Positions 1-8,091 of a stretch of 49,757 nucleotides of DNA are shown here, piece after piece. The first letter of the stretch is position 1. Each line of letters opens with the position of its first letter. The position numbers and the translations under genes were made by a program. Under the pieces are notes generated by a model that saw only the letters and a list, made by a program, of their open reading frames with translations, did no database searches and was not told the origin of the DNA. The stretch spans positions 225,805 through 275,561 of the forward strand of contig PNAE01000007.1 of assembly GCA_003169895.1 (NCBI GenBank). The letters are read 5' to 3'. This DNA comes from Gemmatimonadota bacterium. GTDB taxonomy: Bacteria > Gemmatimonadota > Gemmatimonadetes > Gemmatimonadales > GWC2-71-9.

Positions 1-27
1 CTTTCACGTTTCACGCCTTTCGCGCCG
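1..27. repeat. Heptad repeat arm, cut by the window edge
   Basis: Pyrimidine-rich 7-base units of the CTTTCAC/GTTTCAC type run from the first base to just before the ferredoxin reductase gene. This looks like the right arm of a paired heptad element such as those at 7399-7474 and 43624-43725. The left arm would lie outside the window. Confidence 0.6.
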
Positions 28-48
28 CTTCCATTTTAGCTTCCACCG

Positions 49-1437
49 ATGTCCATCCCCCCGGCCTCCCTGCGCGTCGCCATCGTCGGTTCCGGTCCCG
101 CCGGGTTCTATGCGGCAGAGGCGCTGCAGAAGAGCGCGCCGGGGGCGAGCATCGATATGTTCGAACGGCTGCCGACGCCGTTCGGTCTCGTGCGCGGCGG
201 TGTGGCGCCCGATCATCCCAAGATCAAGTCCGTCACCCGGGTATTCGAACGAATCGCAACACAGCCAGGTTTCCGCTTCCTCGGCAACGTGCAGGTCGGC
301 CGCGACATCAGCGCGGCGGAATTGCGCGAGCATTACGATGCGGTGCTCTATGCCGTCGGCGCCGAGACCGATCGGCAGCTCGGCATCCGGGGCGAGCATC
401 TGCCCGGCAGCCACGCGGCGACCGAACTCGTGGCGTGGTACAACGGTCATCCCGAGTACGCCGATCGCGAATTCGACCTGACCCCGCGTGCCGCGGCCGT
501 GGTCGGGATCGGCAACGTGGCGATGGATGCGGTACGGATCCTCGCGCGCGCGCCGGATCACCTCGCCACGACTGACCTCGCCATGAACGCCCTCGAAGCA
601 CTGCGCGGCGCAGATTTGGCCGAGTTGCACATTCTCGCCCGGCGCGGCCCGGTCCAGGCAGCATGCACCACGCCAGAGCTGCGCGAGCTGGGCGAACTCG
701 AGGACGTGGATGTGATCGTCGACCCGCGCGACCTAGAACTCGACCCCGCGAGCGCCGAGCACCTCACGGCCGCCGAGGACCGCACTGCCGAGAACAACCT
801 CGCGATCCTGCGCCACTGGGCCGAACGCGGCAGCACCGGTGCGCCACGGCGGATCGTGCTGCACTTCAACGTGTCACCACTCGAACTGCTCGGTGAGTCG
901 CGCGTCGAAGCGATCCTGCTCGCCAGGAACCGTCTGGTTCCCGACGGACATGGCAGCGTACGAGCGGTGCCCACGGATGAGCGCATCACCATCCCGGTGG
1001 GTCTGGTCTTCCGGTCGGTCGGCTATCGCGGACTGCCGCTGCCGGGCGTCCCGTTCGATGCGCGGCTCGGCATCATTCCGAATGTATCCGGCCGGGTGGT
1101 CGAAGCTCCCGGCAGCGACACCCCCCTGCGCGGCGTCTATGCCGCCGGCTGGATCAAGCGTGGTCCGCAAGGCATCATCGGAACCAACAAGGCGTGCGCC
1201 GCGGAGACCATTGATCACGTCCTCGCCGATGCCGTCTCGGGCCGCCTGCCGCCGGCAGCACGCCGGCCCGACGAACTCGATCGGTTGCTCGTCGAACGCA
1301 ACATCGACGTCACGACCTGGTCGGATTGGCTGGCAATCGACCGGGCGGAGGTCGAACGCGGAAAACCGGCAGGAAGGCCAAGAGAAAAGTTTACCAGTAT
1401 TAGCGAGATGCTCGGGGTCGCGCGGCGAAGTCGCTGA
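49..1437 (+). CDS. Ferredoxin/adrenodoxin-type NADP+ reductase (FprA-like)
   Basis: A 462-residue soluble flavoprotein that should pass electrons between NADPH and a ferredoxin. The N-terminal FAD dinucleotide fold is visible as VGSGPAGFYAAE (residues about 13-24), followed by the family segment PTPFGLVRGGVAPDHPK. The NADP-binding fold shows VVGIGNVAMD around residue 150. The conserved C-terminal FAD-contact region reads GWIKRGPQGIIGTNK. Length matches the adrenodoxin reductase/FprA family (about 450-460). The small ferredoxin at 15081 is a conceivable partner, but it is distant and the link is a guess. The ATG at 49 is the first in-frame start after the heptad repeat. The cobalamin adenosyltransferase gene follows 18 bases downstream, so the two may be cotranscribed. 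Confidence 0.92.
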   Translation: MSIPPASLRVAIVGSGPAGFYAAEALQKSAPGASIDMFERLPTPFGLVRGGVAPDHPKIKSVTRVFERIATQPGFRFLGNVQVGRDISAAELREHYDAVLYAVGAETDRQLGIRGEHLPGSHAATELVAWYNGHPEYADREFDLTPRAAAVVGIGNVAMDAVRILARAPDHLATTDLAMNALEALRGADLAELHILARRGPVQAACTTPELRELGELEDVDVIVDPRDLELDPASAEHLTAAEDRTAENNLAILRHWAERGSTGAPRRIVLHFNVSPLELLGESRVEAILLARNRLVPDGHGSVRAVPTDERITIPVGLVFRSVGYRGLPLPGVPFDARLGIIPNVSGRVVEAPGSDTPLRGVYAAGWIKRGPQGIIGTNKACAAETIDHVLADAVSGRLPPAARRPDELDRLLVERNIDVTTWSDWLAIDRAEVERGKPAGRPREKFTSISEMLGVARRSR

Positions 1438-1455
1438 CGACGTTACTTTCCCCTC

Positions 1456-2007
1456 GTGCCCTCCAGGATCTACACCCGCACCGGCGACACGGGCGAAACC
1501 GCGCTCTTTGGCGGCGGGCGCGTCACCAAGGATCATGTGCGCGTCGCCGCGTACGGCGATGTGGACGAGCTCAACTCGCTGCTTGGCCTGGTGCGCGCCA
1601 CTGCGCCCGGAGAATTCTTCGATTCCCTGCTCGAGGCGATTCAGCGCGACCTGTTCTCGATCGGCGGCCACCTCGCCACGCCCGATCCGGACAAGGTGCG
1701 CAAGGCGCTCGAGAAGGCAGAGCTTTCGGCAACTCGCGTGGCCGAGTTCGAGGCGGCGATCGATGCGGCGGACACGGAGCTGCCATCGCTCAAGGCTTTC
1801 GTGCTGCCGGGCGGGACCAAAAAGGCGGCGATTCTGCACGTGGCGCGAGCAGCGTGCCGGCGGGCCGAGCGCAGTGTGGTCGCGCTCGCGCGATCCGACC
1901 AGGTGCCGCCGCTCTTTCTCATCTACCTGAATCGCCTGTCTGACCTGCTGTTCACATTGGCGCGGCTCGCCAACCACCGCGGCGGTGTCGGAGACGTCAC
2001 CTGGTAA
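1456..2007 (+). CDS. Cob(I)yrinic acid a,c-diamide adenosyltransferase, PduO type
   Basis: A 183-residue enzyme that transfers the adenosyl group of ATP to cob(I)alamin, making adenosylcobalamin. The PduO-type ATP-binding N-terminus is clear: RIYTRTGDTGETALFGGGR, then AYGDVDELNSLLG. The C-terminal signature RAACRRAERSV and the segment YLNRLSDLLFTLAR are also present. Length is typical of stand-alone PduO/MMAB-type enzymes. The start is GTG at 1456, set directly before PSRIYTRTGD. It sits 18 bases after the ferredoxin reductase gene; reduced flavoprotein systems can supply electrons for cobalamin reduction, so a functional link is possible but inferred. A weak hairpin (CCGCTG/CAGCGG) lies between its stop and the next gene. 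Confidence 0.93.
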   Translation: MPSRIYTRTGDTGETALFGGGRVTKDHVRVAAYGDVDELNSLLGLVRATAPGEFFDSLLEAIQRDLFSIGGHLATPDPDKVRKALEKAELSATRVAEFEAAIDAADTELPSLKAFVLPGGTKKAAILHVARAACRRAERSVVALARSDQVPPLFLIYLNRLSDLLFTLARLANHRGGVGDVTW

Positions 2008-2045
2008 CACCGCTGGTAATCCGCCACAGCGGCGGAAGCTACCCA

Positions 2046-3083
2046 GTGATCATCAGAGCGGGAGCGCGCGCGTTGTTGCCCGCCCTGCTGGATGAACGTC
2101 ACCCGGGCATCCGCGTCGTGGTCATCGCTGACGACGACGCCGTCGCGGCCCTCGGTTCGCCGCTGCCGGCCGTGCCGCTGTTCACTTTTCCGAGCGGCGA
2201 AGCGCACAAGTCCCGCCAGACCTGGGCCGACCTCACCGATCGATTGCTGGCGGCACGCTACGATCGACATACCGTGATTGTCGCGTTCGGCGGCGGCGTG
2301 GCCTGCGATCTGGCGGGCTTCGTCGCGTCGACCTTCCTTCGCGGCGTGCCGTGGATCGCCGTTCCCACCACCACGTTGGCGATGCTCGACGCCGCAATTG
2401 GTGGCAAGACGGGCGTCGATACGCCGGCCGGAAAGAATCTTGTCGGCACGTTTCATCCGCCGAGCGCGGTCCTCTGTGACCCGTCGGCGCTGCGCACGTT
2501 GCCGGACCGTCACTATCGCGAAGGACTCGCCGAGGCAGTCAAGCACGCCGCCACGCTCGACGCCTCCTTTGGCAAGTGGATACTCGCCCACGCACGCCAC
2601 ATCGCCGCGCGAGAGCCGCGTACGCTCGAAACCCTGATTCGCCGCAGCGTCGAAATCAAAGCCGACGTGGTGATGGCTGACGAACGAGAGACCGACCGAC
2701 GCGCTGTCCTCAACGCCGGGCACACCGTGGCGCATGCACTCGAGAGCGCGACCGACTACGCCATCCCGCACGGCGAGGCGGTCGCCATCGGACTGGTGCT
2801 CGAGACTCGCGTCGCGGAACGAATGGAAGTTGCGCAACCGGGCACGGCGGATGAGATCACCGCCGTTCTCACCCGGCTGGGCTTGCCGATCGCACCGCCA
2901 GCCGACCTCGATCGCGGACGCATCATGAGCGTCATCGATGCCGACAAGAAGAACCGCGCTGGCGTCGTGCACGCAGCGCTCATCGCGTCCTTCGGCAACA
3001 TGGCCCGTGACGGCGATGCCTGGACGCATGCGCTGGATCTCAATGTCCTCCAGCGACTGTTGGAGGCGAACGGTGAACGGTGA
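2046..3083 (+). CDS. aroB: 3-dehydroquinate synthase
   Basis: Second step of the shikimate pathway: converts DAHP to 3-dehydroquinate using NAD+ and a divalent metal, in the cytosol. The 345-residue protein shows the family blocks in order: FPSGEAHKSRQTW, the NAD-binding GGGVACDLAGFVAST, the active-site stretch VPTTTLAMLDAAIGGKTGVD with GKNLVGTFHPP, the metal-ligand segment NAGHTVAHALE, and HGEAVAIG. The start is GTG at 2046. The extreme C-terminus (EANGER) and the TGA stop at 3081-3083 lie inside a heptad repeat array, so the last residues are encoded by repeat units. No other shikimate gene is adjacent. Confidence 0.95.
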   Translation: MIIRAGARALLPALLDERHPGIRVVVIADDDAVAALGSPLPAVPLFTFPSGEAHKSRQTWADLTDRLLAARYDRHTVIVAFGGGVACDLAGFVASTFLRGVPWIAVPTTTLAMLDAAIGGKTGVDTPAGKNLVGTFHPPSAVLCDPSALRTLPDRHYREGLAEAVKHAATLDASFGKWILAHARHIAAREPRTLETLIRRSVEIKADVVMADERETDRRAVLNAGHTVAHALESATDYAIPHGEAVAIGLVLETRVAERMEVAQPGTADEITAVLTRLGLPIAPPADLDRGRIMSVIDADKKNRAGVVHAALIASFGNMARDGDAWTHALDLNVLQRLLEANGER

Positions 3084-3186
3084 GCAGTGAGCGGTGAGCG
3101 GTGAGAGGGACGCATACGTAGTTCGGGGGTGCGTGCCGCCGAGCTTGACGGGCGGCCCGTTTCACCTCTCAACGCTCACTTCTCAC
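3072..3186. repeat. Paired heptad repeat element after aroB
   Basis: Left arm 3072-3109 holds five 7-base units of the GGTGAGC type. Right arm 3159-3186 holds four units of the GTTTCAC/TTCTCAC type, roughly the reverse complement. Between them a shorter stem pairs GCCGCC (3135-3140) with GGCGGC (3151-3156). The aroB stop codon lies in the second left unit. The whole could fold as a long hairpin and may end transcription. Confidence 0.75.
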
Positions 3187-3435
3187 CGACTTAATCACAT
3201 TCGACATCACTGTCGCGACGTTGCAACACTCACCATACAAATGACTTGTCGCGTCCATGCACATCGATGTGGATAGATCGACTGTGGATGATGTGCAGAA
3301 AAACCGCAACAGATGATACCGCAAGTCATTGCAATGTCGACATTTAGAACCTCTTGACAACCCGTCCGCAGTTGCGATCTTGCGCAGGTATTCGCAACCT
3401 CTCCCAAGACAATTCAGCCGCAGAGTGGGCCCCTG
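3084..3435. other. Intergenic region between aroB and the sigma factor gene
   Basis: About 350 bases without a supportable gene. The first 100 bases are the heptad element. From about 3190 to 3350 the sequence is noticeably more AT-rich than its surroundings, as expected for regulatory DNA ahead of the sigma factor gene. A possible promoter is listed separately at 3354-3381. Confidence 0.6.
3354..3381 (+). promoter_or_regulatory. Possible sigma-70 promoter for the sigma factor gene
   Basis: A consensus -35 box TTGACA (3354-3359) is followed after 16 bases by GATCTT (3376-3381), a weak -10 that keeps the important second A and last T. This would give a leader of about 45-50 bases before the ATG at 3436. 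The -35 is convincing; the -10 is not. Confidence 0.4.
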
Positions 3436-4332
3436 ATGCCCCGTCGTAGCCGCCCTGTGCCAGCGCGCGCGCGCGCCGTTCCGATCGGCGCCGCCGAGTC
3501 GTTCGAGCAGTACCTGCGCGATATCAAGGACCTTCCGATGATCGGGAGCATCGAGGAAGAGCGAGCGCTGGCGCGGCGGGCGCGCGACGGCGATCCCGAG
3601 GCGGCCGAACGCCTGGTGACCGCCAACCTCCGCTTCGTCATCGCCTTCGTCAAGCGATATCAGGGACACGGTCTCGACCTTGGCGATCTTGTCGCGATCG
3701 GCAATGAAGGACTGCTCCGCGCGGTGCGCAAGTTCGATCCTGAGCGCGGCGTGAAGTTCATCTCGTACGCGGTATGGTGGGTACGCCAGGCCGTCCTCAA
3801 GGCACTCGCCGAGCAGACGCGATCGGTGCGGTTCCCGCTCAACCAGAACACGGCCGTCGTGCGGTTCGCCAAGGCGCAGGGGCTGCTGGCGCAGGAACTC
3901 GGGCGCACGCCGAGTGACGACGAACTGTCGACCGCGTTATCGCTCCCGGTGCAGGAAGTCCGCGATGCCAAGCGCCTGTTCGTGACCGAAGTCTCGCTCG
4001 ACGCGCCGGTCGAGTCCGGTGACGCCCGCGCCGCCACGCTCGGCGAGCGGCTCCCGCTCGGCGAAGGTAATGAGATCGAGACGCACACCGATGTCACCCT
4101 GCGCCGCGATTTCATCGACCGCCTGTTCCGTCAGTACCTCACACCCCGCGAACGACGGATCCTGTCACTCTACTATGGCCTCGATCCTGCCGAAGACGCC
4201 CGCACCCTTGAAGAAATCGGCACGGCCCTCGGCGTGACGCGAGAGCGCATCCGGCAGTTGAGGGAGCGGGCGTTCGCGAAGCTGCGCGCCTGCCCGGAAG
4301 TTCGTTTCCTCGGAGAGTTCCGAGCGGCCTGA
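3436..4332 (+). CDS. RNA polymerase sigma factor, sigma-70 family (RpoD/RpoS-like, short)
   Basis: A 298-residue primary-like sigma factor. Region 1.2 starts at about residue 21 (SFEQYLRDIKDLPMI). Region 2 includes LVTANLRFVIAFVKRY and the core-binding/-10 recognition stretch GNEGLLRAVRKFDPERG, then FISYAVWWVRQAVLKAL. Region 3 (SVRFPLNQNT onward) and region 4 follow; the -35 helix-turn-helix reads TLEEIGTALGVTRERIRQL. It has no acidic region 1.1 or long nonconserved insert, so it resembles a group 2 (RpoS/HrdB-like) factor more than a full RpoD, though some bacteria have short primary factors. Which one it is cannot be told from this window. The N-terminus is rich in Arg/Pro before region 1.2. 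Confidence 0.92.
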   Translation: MPRRSRPVPARARAVPIGAAESFEQYLRDIKDLPMIGSIEEERALARRARDGDPEAAERLVTANLRFVIAFVKRYQGHGLDLGDLVAIGNEGLLRAVRKFDPERGVKFISYAVWWVRQAVLKALAEQTRSVRFPLNQNTAVVRFAKAQGLLAQELGRTPSDDELSTALSLPVQEVRDAKRLFVTEVSLDAPVESGDARAATLGERLPLGEGNEIETHTDVTLRRDFIDRLFRQYLTPRERRILSLYYGLDPAEDARTLEEIGTALGVTRERIRQLRERAFAKLRACPEVRFLGEFRAA

Positions 4333-4340
4333 CAAGTACC

Positions 4341-4418
4341 GACGAGAGACAGCTGAGGCAGTGGATGTCGCGCCGCTCCCGGCTTCTCCCGGTTCTCTTC
4401 TCTCGTCTCTCTTTCTGG
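4341..4418. repeat. Heptad repeat element after the sigma factor gene
   Basis: Five 7-base pyrimidine units (4384-4418), of the TTCTCTC/GTCTCTC type, face a short left arm GACGAGAGAC at 4341-4350. GAGAGAC (4344-4350) can pair with GTCTCTC (4405-4411). The element separates the sigma factor stop from the YgfZ-like start and argues against the upstream in-frame ATG at 4361 as a start. Confidence 0.6.
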
Positions 4419-4432
4419 TATCTTCCTCCCCC

Positions 4433-5356
4433 ATGCCGGCCCTGGTTCCGCATGTGGCGCTCACCGACGCCGAATTCTCCGCCTTCCGCGCCGAGCGTTC
4501 CGCGATTCCCGTCGACGATGCGGTCTTCCGCATCGAAGGCGCCGGAGCGATCGACTGTCTTCAGGGCCTGCTCACCAACGACGTCGTGAAACCTGCCAAG
4601 GGCACTGCGATCTGGGGCGCGTTTCTCACCCCCAAGGGCATGATCATCACCGACGCGTGGGTACTGCGGGACGAGCGTGCCGCGTGGATCCTGGTGCCCG
4701 CCGCCATGCGCGCTGCCATGCAGCAGCTCTTTGCCCGGAGCATTCCGCCCCGACTCGCGAAGGTTACCGATGAGTCGGACAGCGTTCGGGCGCGCTGGTT
4801 ATGCGGCGGCGCGCCGACGGCGCACCCCGACATGGAGCTGTTCGCGCCGCACGGCATTGCGCCATTCACCGCAGTGCTGCTCACTCGCGACGCGGCGGCC
4901 ACCGATGCACGCTTGGCGCAGCATGGCTGGAACGCCGCGCCGCCTGCCCATGCCGACGTTGCCAAGCTGCTCCTCGGCTGGCCGAGCCTGGGCCGGGAAA
5001 TCGACGAGCGCACGCTGCCCCAGGAGGCACGCTTCGACGAACTGGGCGGAGTGAAGTACGACAAGGGTTGCTATACCGGACAGGAAACCGTCGCGCGGCT
5101 GCACTTCCGCGGTCACGCGAATCGAGTCCTCCGGGGCGTCTGCTGGGCTCCCGGCGACCGGCCCACGGACACCGCGGTGACCGACGGCGAGAAAGTCGTC
5201 GGAACGCTGCGCACGGTGGCGCAGCTGGGCGACCGGAGCGTCGCACTGGCGATGATTCGCCGCGAGGTCGCCCTCGGCGATACCGTGCGCGCCGGCGAAA
5301 GCGAGGGTGTGGTGGTCGAGCCCCCTATTGATCTCGGCGAGCCGGCGGTGGCTTGA
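4433..5356 (+). CDS. YgfZ/GcvT-like folate-binding protein (CAF17 family)
   Basis: A 307-residue protein of the YgfZ/IBA57 family, which binds tetrahydrofolate and helps assemble or repair 4Fe-4S clusters in certain enzymes. The hallmark is KGCYTGQE around residues 206-213, carrying the conserved Cys. The N-terminal GcvT-like fold shows LQGLLTNDV and the segment GAFLTPKGMIITDAWV, as in family members. The frame is open from an ATG at 4361, but that stretch runs through a heptad repeat, so the ATG at 4433 before PALVPHVALTD is the better start. No clear ribosome binding site is visible. A strong hairpin at 5371-5400 follows the stop. Confidence 0.88.
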   Translation: MPALVPHVALTDAEFSAFRAERSAIPVDDAVFRIEGAGAIDCLQGLLTNDVVKPAKGTAIWGAFLTPKGMIITDAWVLRDERAAWILVPAAMRAAMQQLFARSIPPRLAKVTDESDSVRARWLCGGAPTAHPDMELFAPHGIAPFTAVLLTRDAAATDARLAQHGWNAAPPAHADVAKLLLGWPSLGREIDERTLPQEARFDELGGVKYDKGCYTGQETVARLHFRGHANRVLRGVCWAPGDRPTDTAVTDGEKVVGTLRTVAQLGDRSVALAMIRREVALGDTVRAGESEGVVVEPPIDLGEPAVA

Positions 5357-5370
5357 ATACCGGAATACAC

Positions 5371-5400
5371 GACGCCCCGGGCGTTTCAGCCCAGGGCGTC
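5371..5400. terminator. Hairpin terminator between convergent genes
   Basis: An inverted repeat: GACGCCC plus GGGC on the left and GCCC plus GGGCGTC on the right, with single C/A bulge positions and a loop of about six bases. It sits between the convergent YgfZ-like and lipoprotein genes, so it may serve both. No clear U-run follows. Confidence 0.6.
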
Positions 5401-5425
5401 AGGGTGCATCGGCGAACGGAGAAGC

Positions 5426-5692
5426 TTACGGCTTCTTGACCGGCGGCTTCATGTTCTTGATCGAGTCTGCCTTGTGCGCCGAATCTGCCATCGTGGTCGG
5501 CATCGTTGCCGGCTTGCTCGAGTCAGCCTTCATTTTCGCCATCGAGTCGGCCATCTTCATCGAGTCGGCCAACTTGGTCGAATCCGCCATTGTGGTCGGC
5601 GTGCCGGCCAAGTTCGAGTCCGCGCTGTTCGCCTTCTTCTCGCCACACCCTACGACCGCCAGCAGGGCCGCAGCCATCAGGAACTTCCGCAT
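5426..5692 (-). CDS. Small lipoprotein with ADS-K-M repeats
   Basis: An 88-residue secreted lipoprotein of unknown role. The N-terminus MRKFLMAAALLAVVGC is a lipoprotein signal with the lipobox ending at Cys16. The mature part is almost all Ala, Asp, Ser, Met, Lys and Thr, built from repeats such as ADSTKLADSMKMADSM and a second copy of the TMADS-HKADS kind, ending in PPVKKP. It should be unstructured or helical and highly charged. The start is supported by a purine-rich AGGGAGAGGCG just upstream. A -35-like TTGACA lies about 105 bases upstream. I do not recognise a family. Confidence 0.75.
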   Translation of the reverse strand: MRKFLMAAALLAVVGCGEKKANSADSNLAGTPTTMADSTKLADSMKMADSMAKMKADSSKPATMPTTMADSAHKADSIKNMKPPVKKP

Positions 5693-5773
5693 CGCCTCTC
5701 CCTTTCGTGGATGACGTTGGTCACCGAGGCCGGTACTGCGTACCGGCCGCTCTCGCTCAGTGCACCGGGAAAC

Positions 5774-5801
5774 AAGTTAGGCACCGGACGCGCCCTGTCA
5801 A
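5774..5801 (-). promoter_or_regulatory. Possible promoter for the ADS-repeat lipoprotein gene
   Basis: On the minus strand TTGACA (5801-5796) is followed after 16 bases by TAACTT (5779-5774). The -35 is perfect, the -10 weak. The predicted leader is about 75 bases. Confidence 0.4.
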
Positions 5802-5938
5802 GCGGCTAACCCCCTCCGGCGCCTCAACTTCCGACGCTGGAACCGGTCCCGGCTAGCTTCCGGGTGCACTCACGGCACGTGGGGGACGTCCTTCCCGCAC
5901 CGATTGTCACCCGTCCGATGCTTTTCCCGGAGGACTCC

Positions 5939-7393
5939 ATGACAGCTCGCCCTCGGACCCTTGCCGACCTCAAGCAGAGCGCGTGGGGAGAACCGCCGCT
6001 GCGGCGACGGTCGGTCCGCGACGAGCTGCGCGGCAATCTGATCAAGCGGCTGGACGAGGGCGGCGCGCTGTTTCCCGGCGTGCTGGGTTACGAGGACACC
6101 ATCGAGCCCGAGTTGGTCAACGCCATGCTCGCCCGTCACGATTTCATCCTGCTCGGGACTCGTGGGCAGGCGAAGTCACGGCTGCTGCGCGGGCTGGTCG
6201 CGTTCCTCGACGAGGCGATTCCTGTCGTCGCCGGCAGCGAAGTGAACGATGATCCATTTGCACCGATCTCCAAGTACGCCCGCGAACGACTCGCCGAATG
6301 CGGCGATGCAACACCGATCGCGTGGGCGTCGCGCGACCAGCGGTTCGTCGAGAAACTCGCCACGCCCGACGTCACGATCGCCGACATGATCGGCGATCTT
6401 GACCCGATCAAGGCGGCGCGGGGCGGGCATTTGCTCGGGGATGAGCTGACCATGCACTTCGGGCTGCTGCCGCGCGCGAACCGCGGCATCTTCGCGATCA
6501 ATGAGCTGCCCGACCTGTCCGGCAAGATCCAGGTTGGCCTGTTCAACATCATGCAGGAAGGTGACGTCCAGATCAAGGGCTATCCGGTCCGGCTGCCGCT
6601 GGACGTGCTGCTGGTGTTCACGGCGAACCCCGACGACTACACGGCGCGCGGCAAGATCATCTCGCCGCTCAAGGACCGCATCGGATCGGAAATCCGCACG
6701 CACTACCCGCGCACGGTTGAGCTTGGCGTCGCGGTGACGGCACAAGAGGCGTGGGTCGATCGTGGCGAAGTGCACATCATCATTCCCGATTTCATCGCCG
6801 AGATGGTGGAGCACGTCGCCTTCGAGGCCCGGCGTGACAAGCGCGTTGACAAGCGATCCGGCGTGAGCCAGCGACTGCCGATCTCGTTGCTCGAGATCGT
6901 GGCGAGTAACGCGGAGCGACGCGCGTTGCGCACTGCCGAACGCACCGCCGTCGCACGCGTGGTGGATGTCTATGCCGGCTTGCCGGCCATCACCGGCAAG
7001 ATCGAGCTGGAATACGAAGGCGAGCTCCAAGGGGGCGATGCCATCGCCCGGGAGCTGATCCGGCGGGCGGCCGGGACGGTCTTTGCCGACCGGGACCCGG
7101 ATGCGAACGTGGAGGAGGTCGTCACCTGGTTCGACCAGGGTGGCGCCCTCAAGGTGGGCGTCGAGGAGCGGAGCGAGACATGCTGGCGGGCGTTCGGGGT
7201 GATCCCCGGACTCCTCCCCGTCGTGTATCAGGCCGGGTTGGCAACGCCGGCCGATCGCGAACTCACCGTCGCCGCGTGCGAACTCGTGCTCGAGGCGCTG
7301 GTGTCAGAGCAACGCATCAGCCGGAGCGAGGAGTATGGCTGGCAGCGCGTGAAGCCCAAACGTAAGAACTATGGCGAGGGGGAAGGACTCTGA
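5939..7393 (+). CDS. MoxR-type AAA+ ATPase (magnesium chelatase ChlI-like)
   Basis: A 484-residue ATPase that probably works as a remodelling chaperone with a von Willebrand factor A partner, as MoxR/vWA and ChlI/ChlD pairs do. The Walker A is GTRGQAKS (about residues 72-79). The Walker B region is in GGHLLGDEL or, more likely, IFAINELPDL, as in ChlI-type proteins. A sensor 1-like stretch LLVFTANPDDY and the arginine-containing SPLKDRIGSEI follow. The start at 5939 is set by a GGAGG (5929-5933) five bases upstream; the longer open frame has no such site. The likely partner is the vWA protein at 9404-10684, separated by two genes on the other strand. A heptad hairpin follows the stop. Confidence 0.85.
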   Translation: MTARPRTLADLKQSAWGEPPLRRRSVRDELRGNLIKRLDEGGALFPGVLGYEDTIEPELVNAMLARHDFILLGTRGQAKSRLLRGLVAFLDEAIPVVAGSEVNDDPFAPISKYARERLAECGDATPIAWASRDQRFVEKLATPDVTIADMIGDLDPIKAARGGHLLGDELTMHFGLLPRANRGIFAINELPDLSGKIQVGLFNIMQEGDVQIKGYPVRLPLDVLLVFTANPDDYTARGKIISPLKDRIGSEIRTHYPRTVELGVAVTAQEAWVDRGEVHIIIPDFIAEMVEHVAFEARRDKRVDKRSGVSQRLPISLLEIVASNAERRALRTAERTAVARVVDVYAGLPAITGKIELEYEGELQGGDAIARELIRRAAGTVFADRDPDANVEEVVTWFDQGGALKVGVEERSETCWRAFGVIPGLLPVVYQAGLATPADRELTVAACELVLEALVSEQRISRSEEYGWQRVKPKRKNYGEGEGL

Positions 7394-7398
7394 AGATC

Positions 7399-7474
7399 GT
7401 GAAACGTAAGACGTAACACGGAGGCTTCAATCAAGTCGGAGCCTCCCTGTCACGTTTCACCTTTCACGTTTCAC
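7399..7474. repeat. Paired heptad repeat element with central hairpin
   Basis: Left arm: three units of the GTGAAAC/GTAAGAC type (7399-7419). A stem GGAGGCT (7420-7426) pairs with AGCCTCC (7440-7446). Right arm: four units of the GTTTCAC/CTTTCAC type (7447-7474). The element fills the gap between the convergent MoxR and kinase-like genes, reaching into the last bases of the latter, and could act as a two-way terminator. Confidence 0.8.
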
Positions 7475-8091
7475 GTGGTTGGCATCGTTCTCACCGTCGC
7501 GACGATCAGCTCCGCGGCCCGCTCAAGACCGAGCCACCCCGCGTTGATCACCAGGTGGTAGTGTCGTGGATCGTTCCAGTCCCGCTGGTACCAGCGTCGA
7601 TGGTACTCGGCGCGGTGCGCGTCGACGTCGCGGATCTTGCGTGCGGCCTCCTCGAAGGAGATGCCGAGCCGATCGGCGATGATTTGCGCGCGGTAGTCGG
7701 GGCTGCCGACCAGCTTGACGTGCAGGGCGCCCTGATCCTGGCCAACGACGGCCACCGCCGCGCGCCCGACCAGGACGGCATGATCTTCCGCCGCGTCTGC
7801 CACTACCTGCTCGGTAATGCGCTGGAGCCGTGCCTCCTCCGCTTCGGGCGGTTGCACGGCAGCTGGAGCGAGGAGTTCGGGAGTCGCCGCGGATAGCGCC
7901 CTGGCCAGTCGCTCGACGAACGTCGGTCCGCGCTCGACGCGCTCCTGCGCTTCCGCCATGGTCATCCCGGCACGACGTGCGATCTCCTCCACCAGCTGAT
8001 TGTCGACCAGGCGCCAGCCAAGCCGTTCGGCAACCATACGGGCGACGGATGAACCGCCCGCTCCGTATTCCCGTGAGATGGTGATCAGCAT
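7471..8091 (-). CDS. Cytidylate kinase-like family protein
   Basis: A 206-residue P-loop protein of the cytidylate kinase-like family (Pfam Cytidylate_kin2 type). The nucleotide-binding loop reads ISREYGAGGSSVARMVAERLG at the N-terminus, the variant found in this family. The middle part has the Arg-rich segment GRAAVAVVGQDQGALHVKLVG typical of these proteins. Whether it really phosphorylates CMP is unknown; the family is broad. The start at 8091 has a GGAGG (8096-8100) at good spacing, so the longer frame extending to 8622 is rejected. Its start overlaps the end of the MFS gene by 7 bases, so translation of the two is probably coupled. Confidence 0.82.
   Translation of the reverse strand: MLITISREYGAGGSSVARMVAERLGWRLVDNQLVEEIARRAGMTMAEAQERVERGPTFVERLARALSAATPELLAPAAVQPPEAEEARLQRITEQVVADAAEDHAVLVGRAAVAVVGQDQGALHVKLVGSPDYRAQIIADRLGISFEEAARKIRDVDAHRAEYHRRWYQRDWNDPRHYHLVINAGWLGLERAAELIVATVRTMPTT

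Noticed and set aside
874-2010. A 378-residue minus-strand frame opposite the reductase and adenosyltransferase genes
   Set aside because: Shadow of two recognised genes on the other strand; no motifs of its own.
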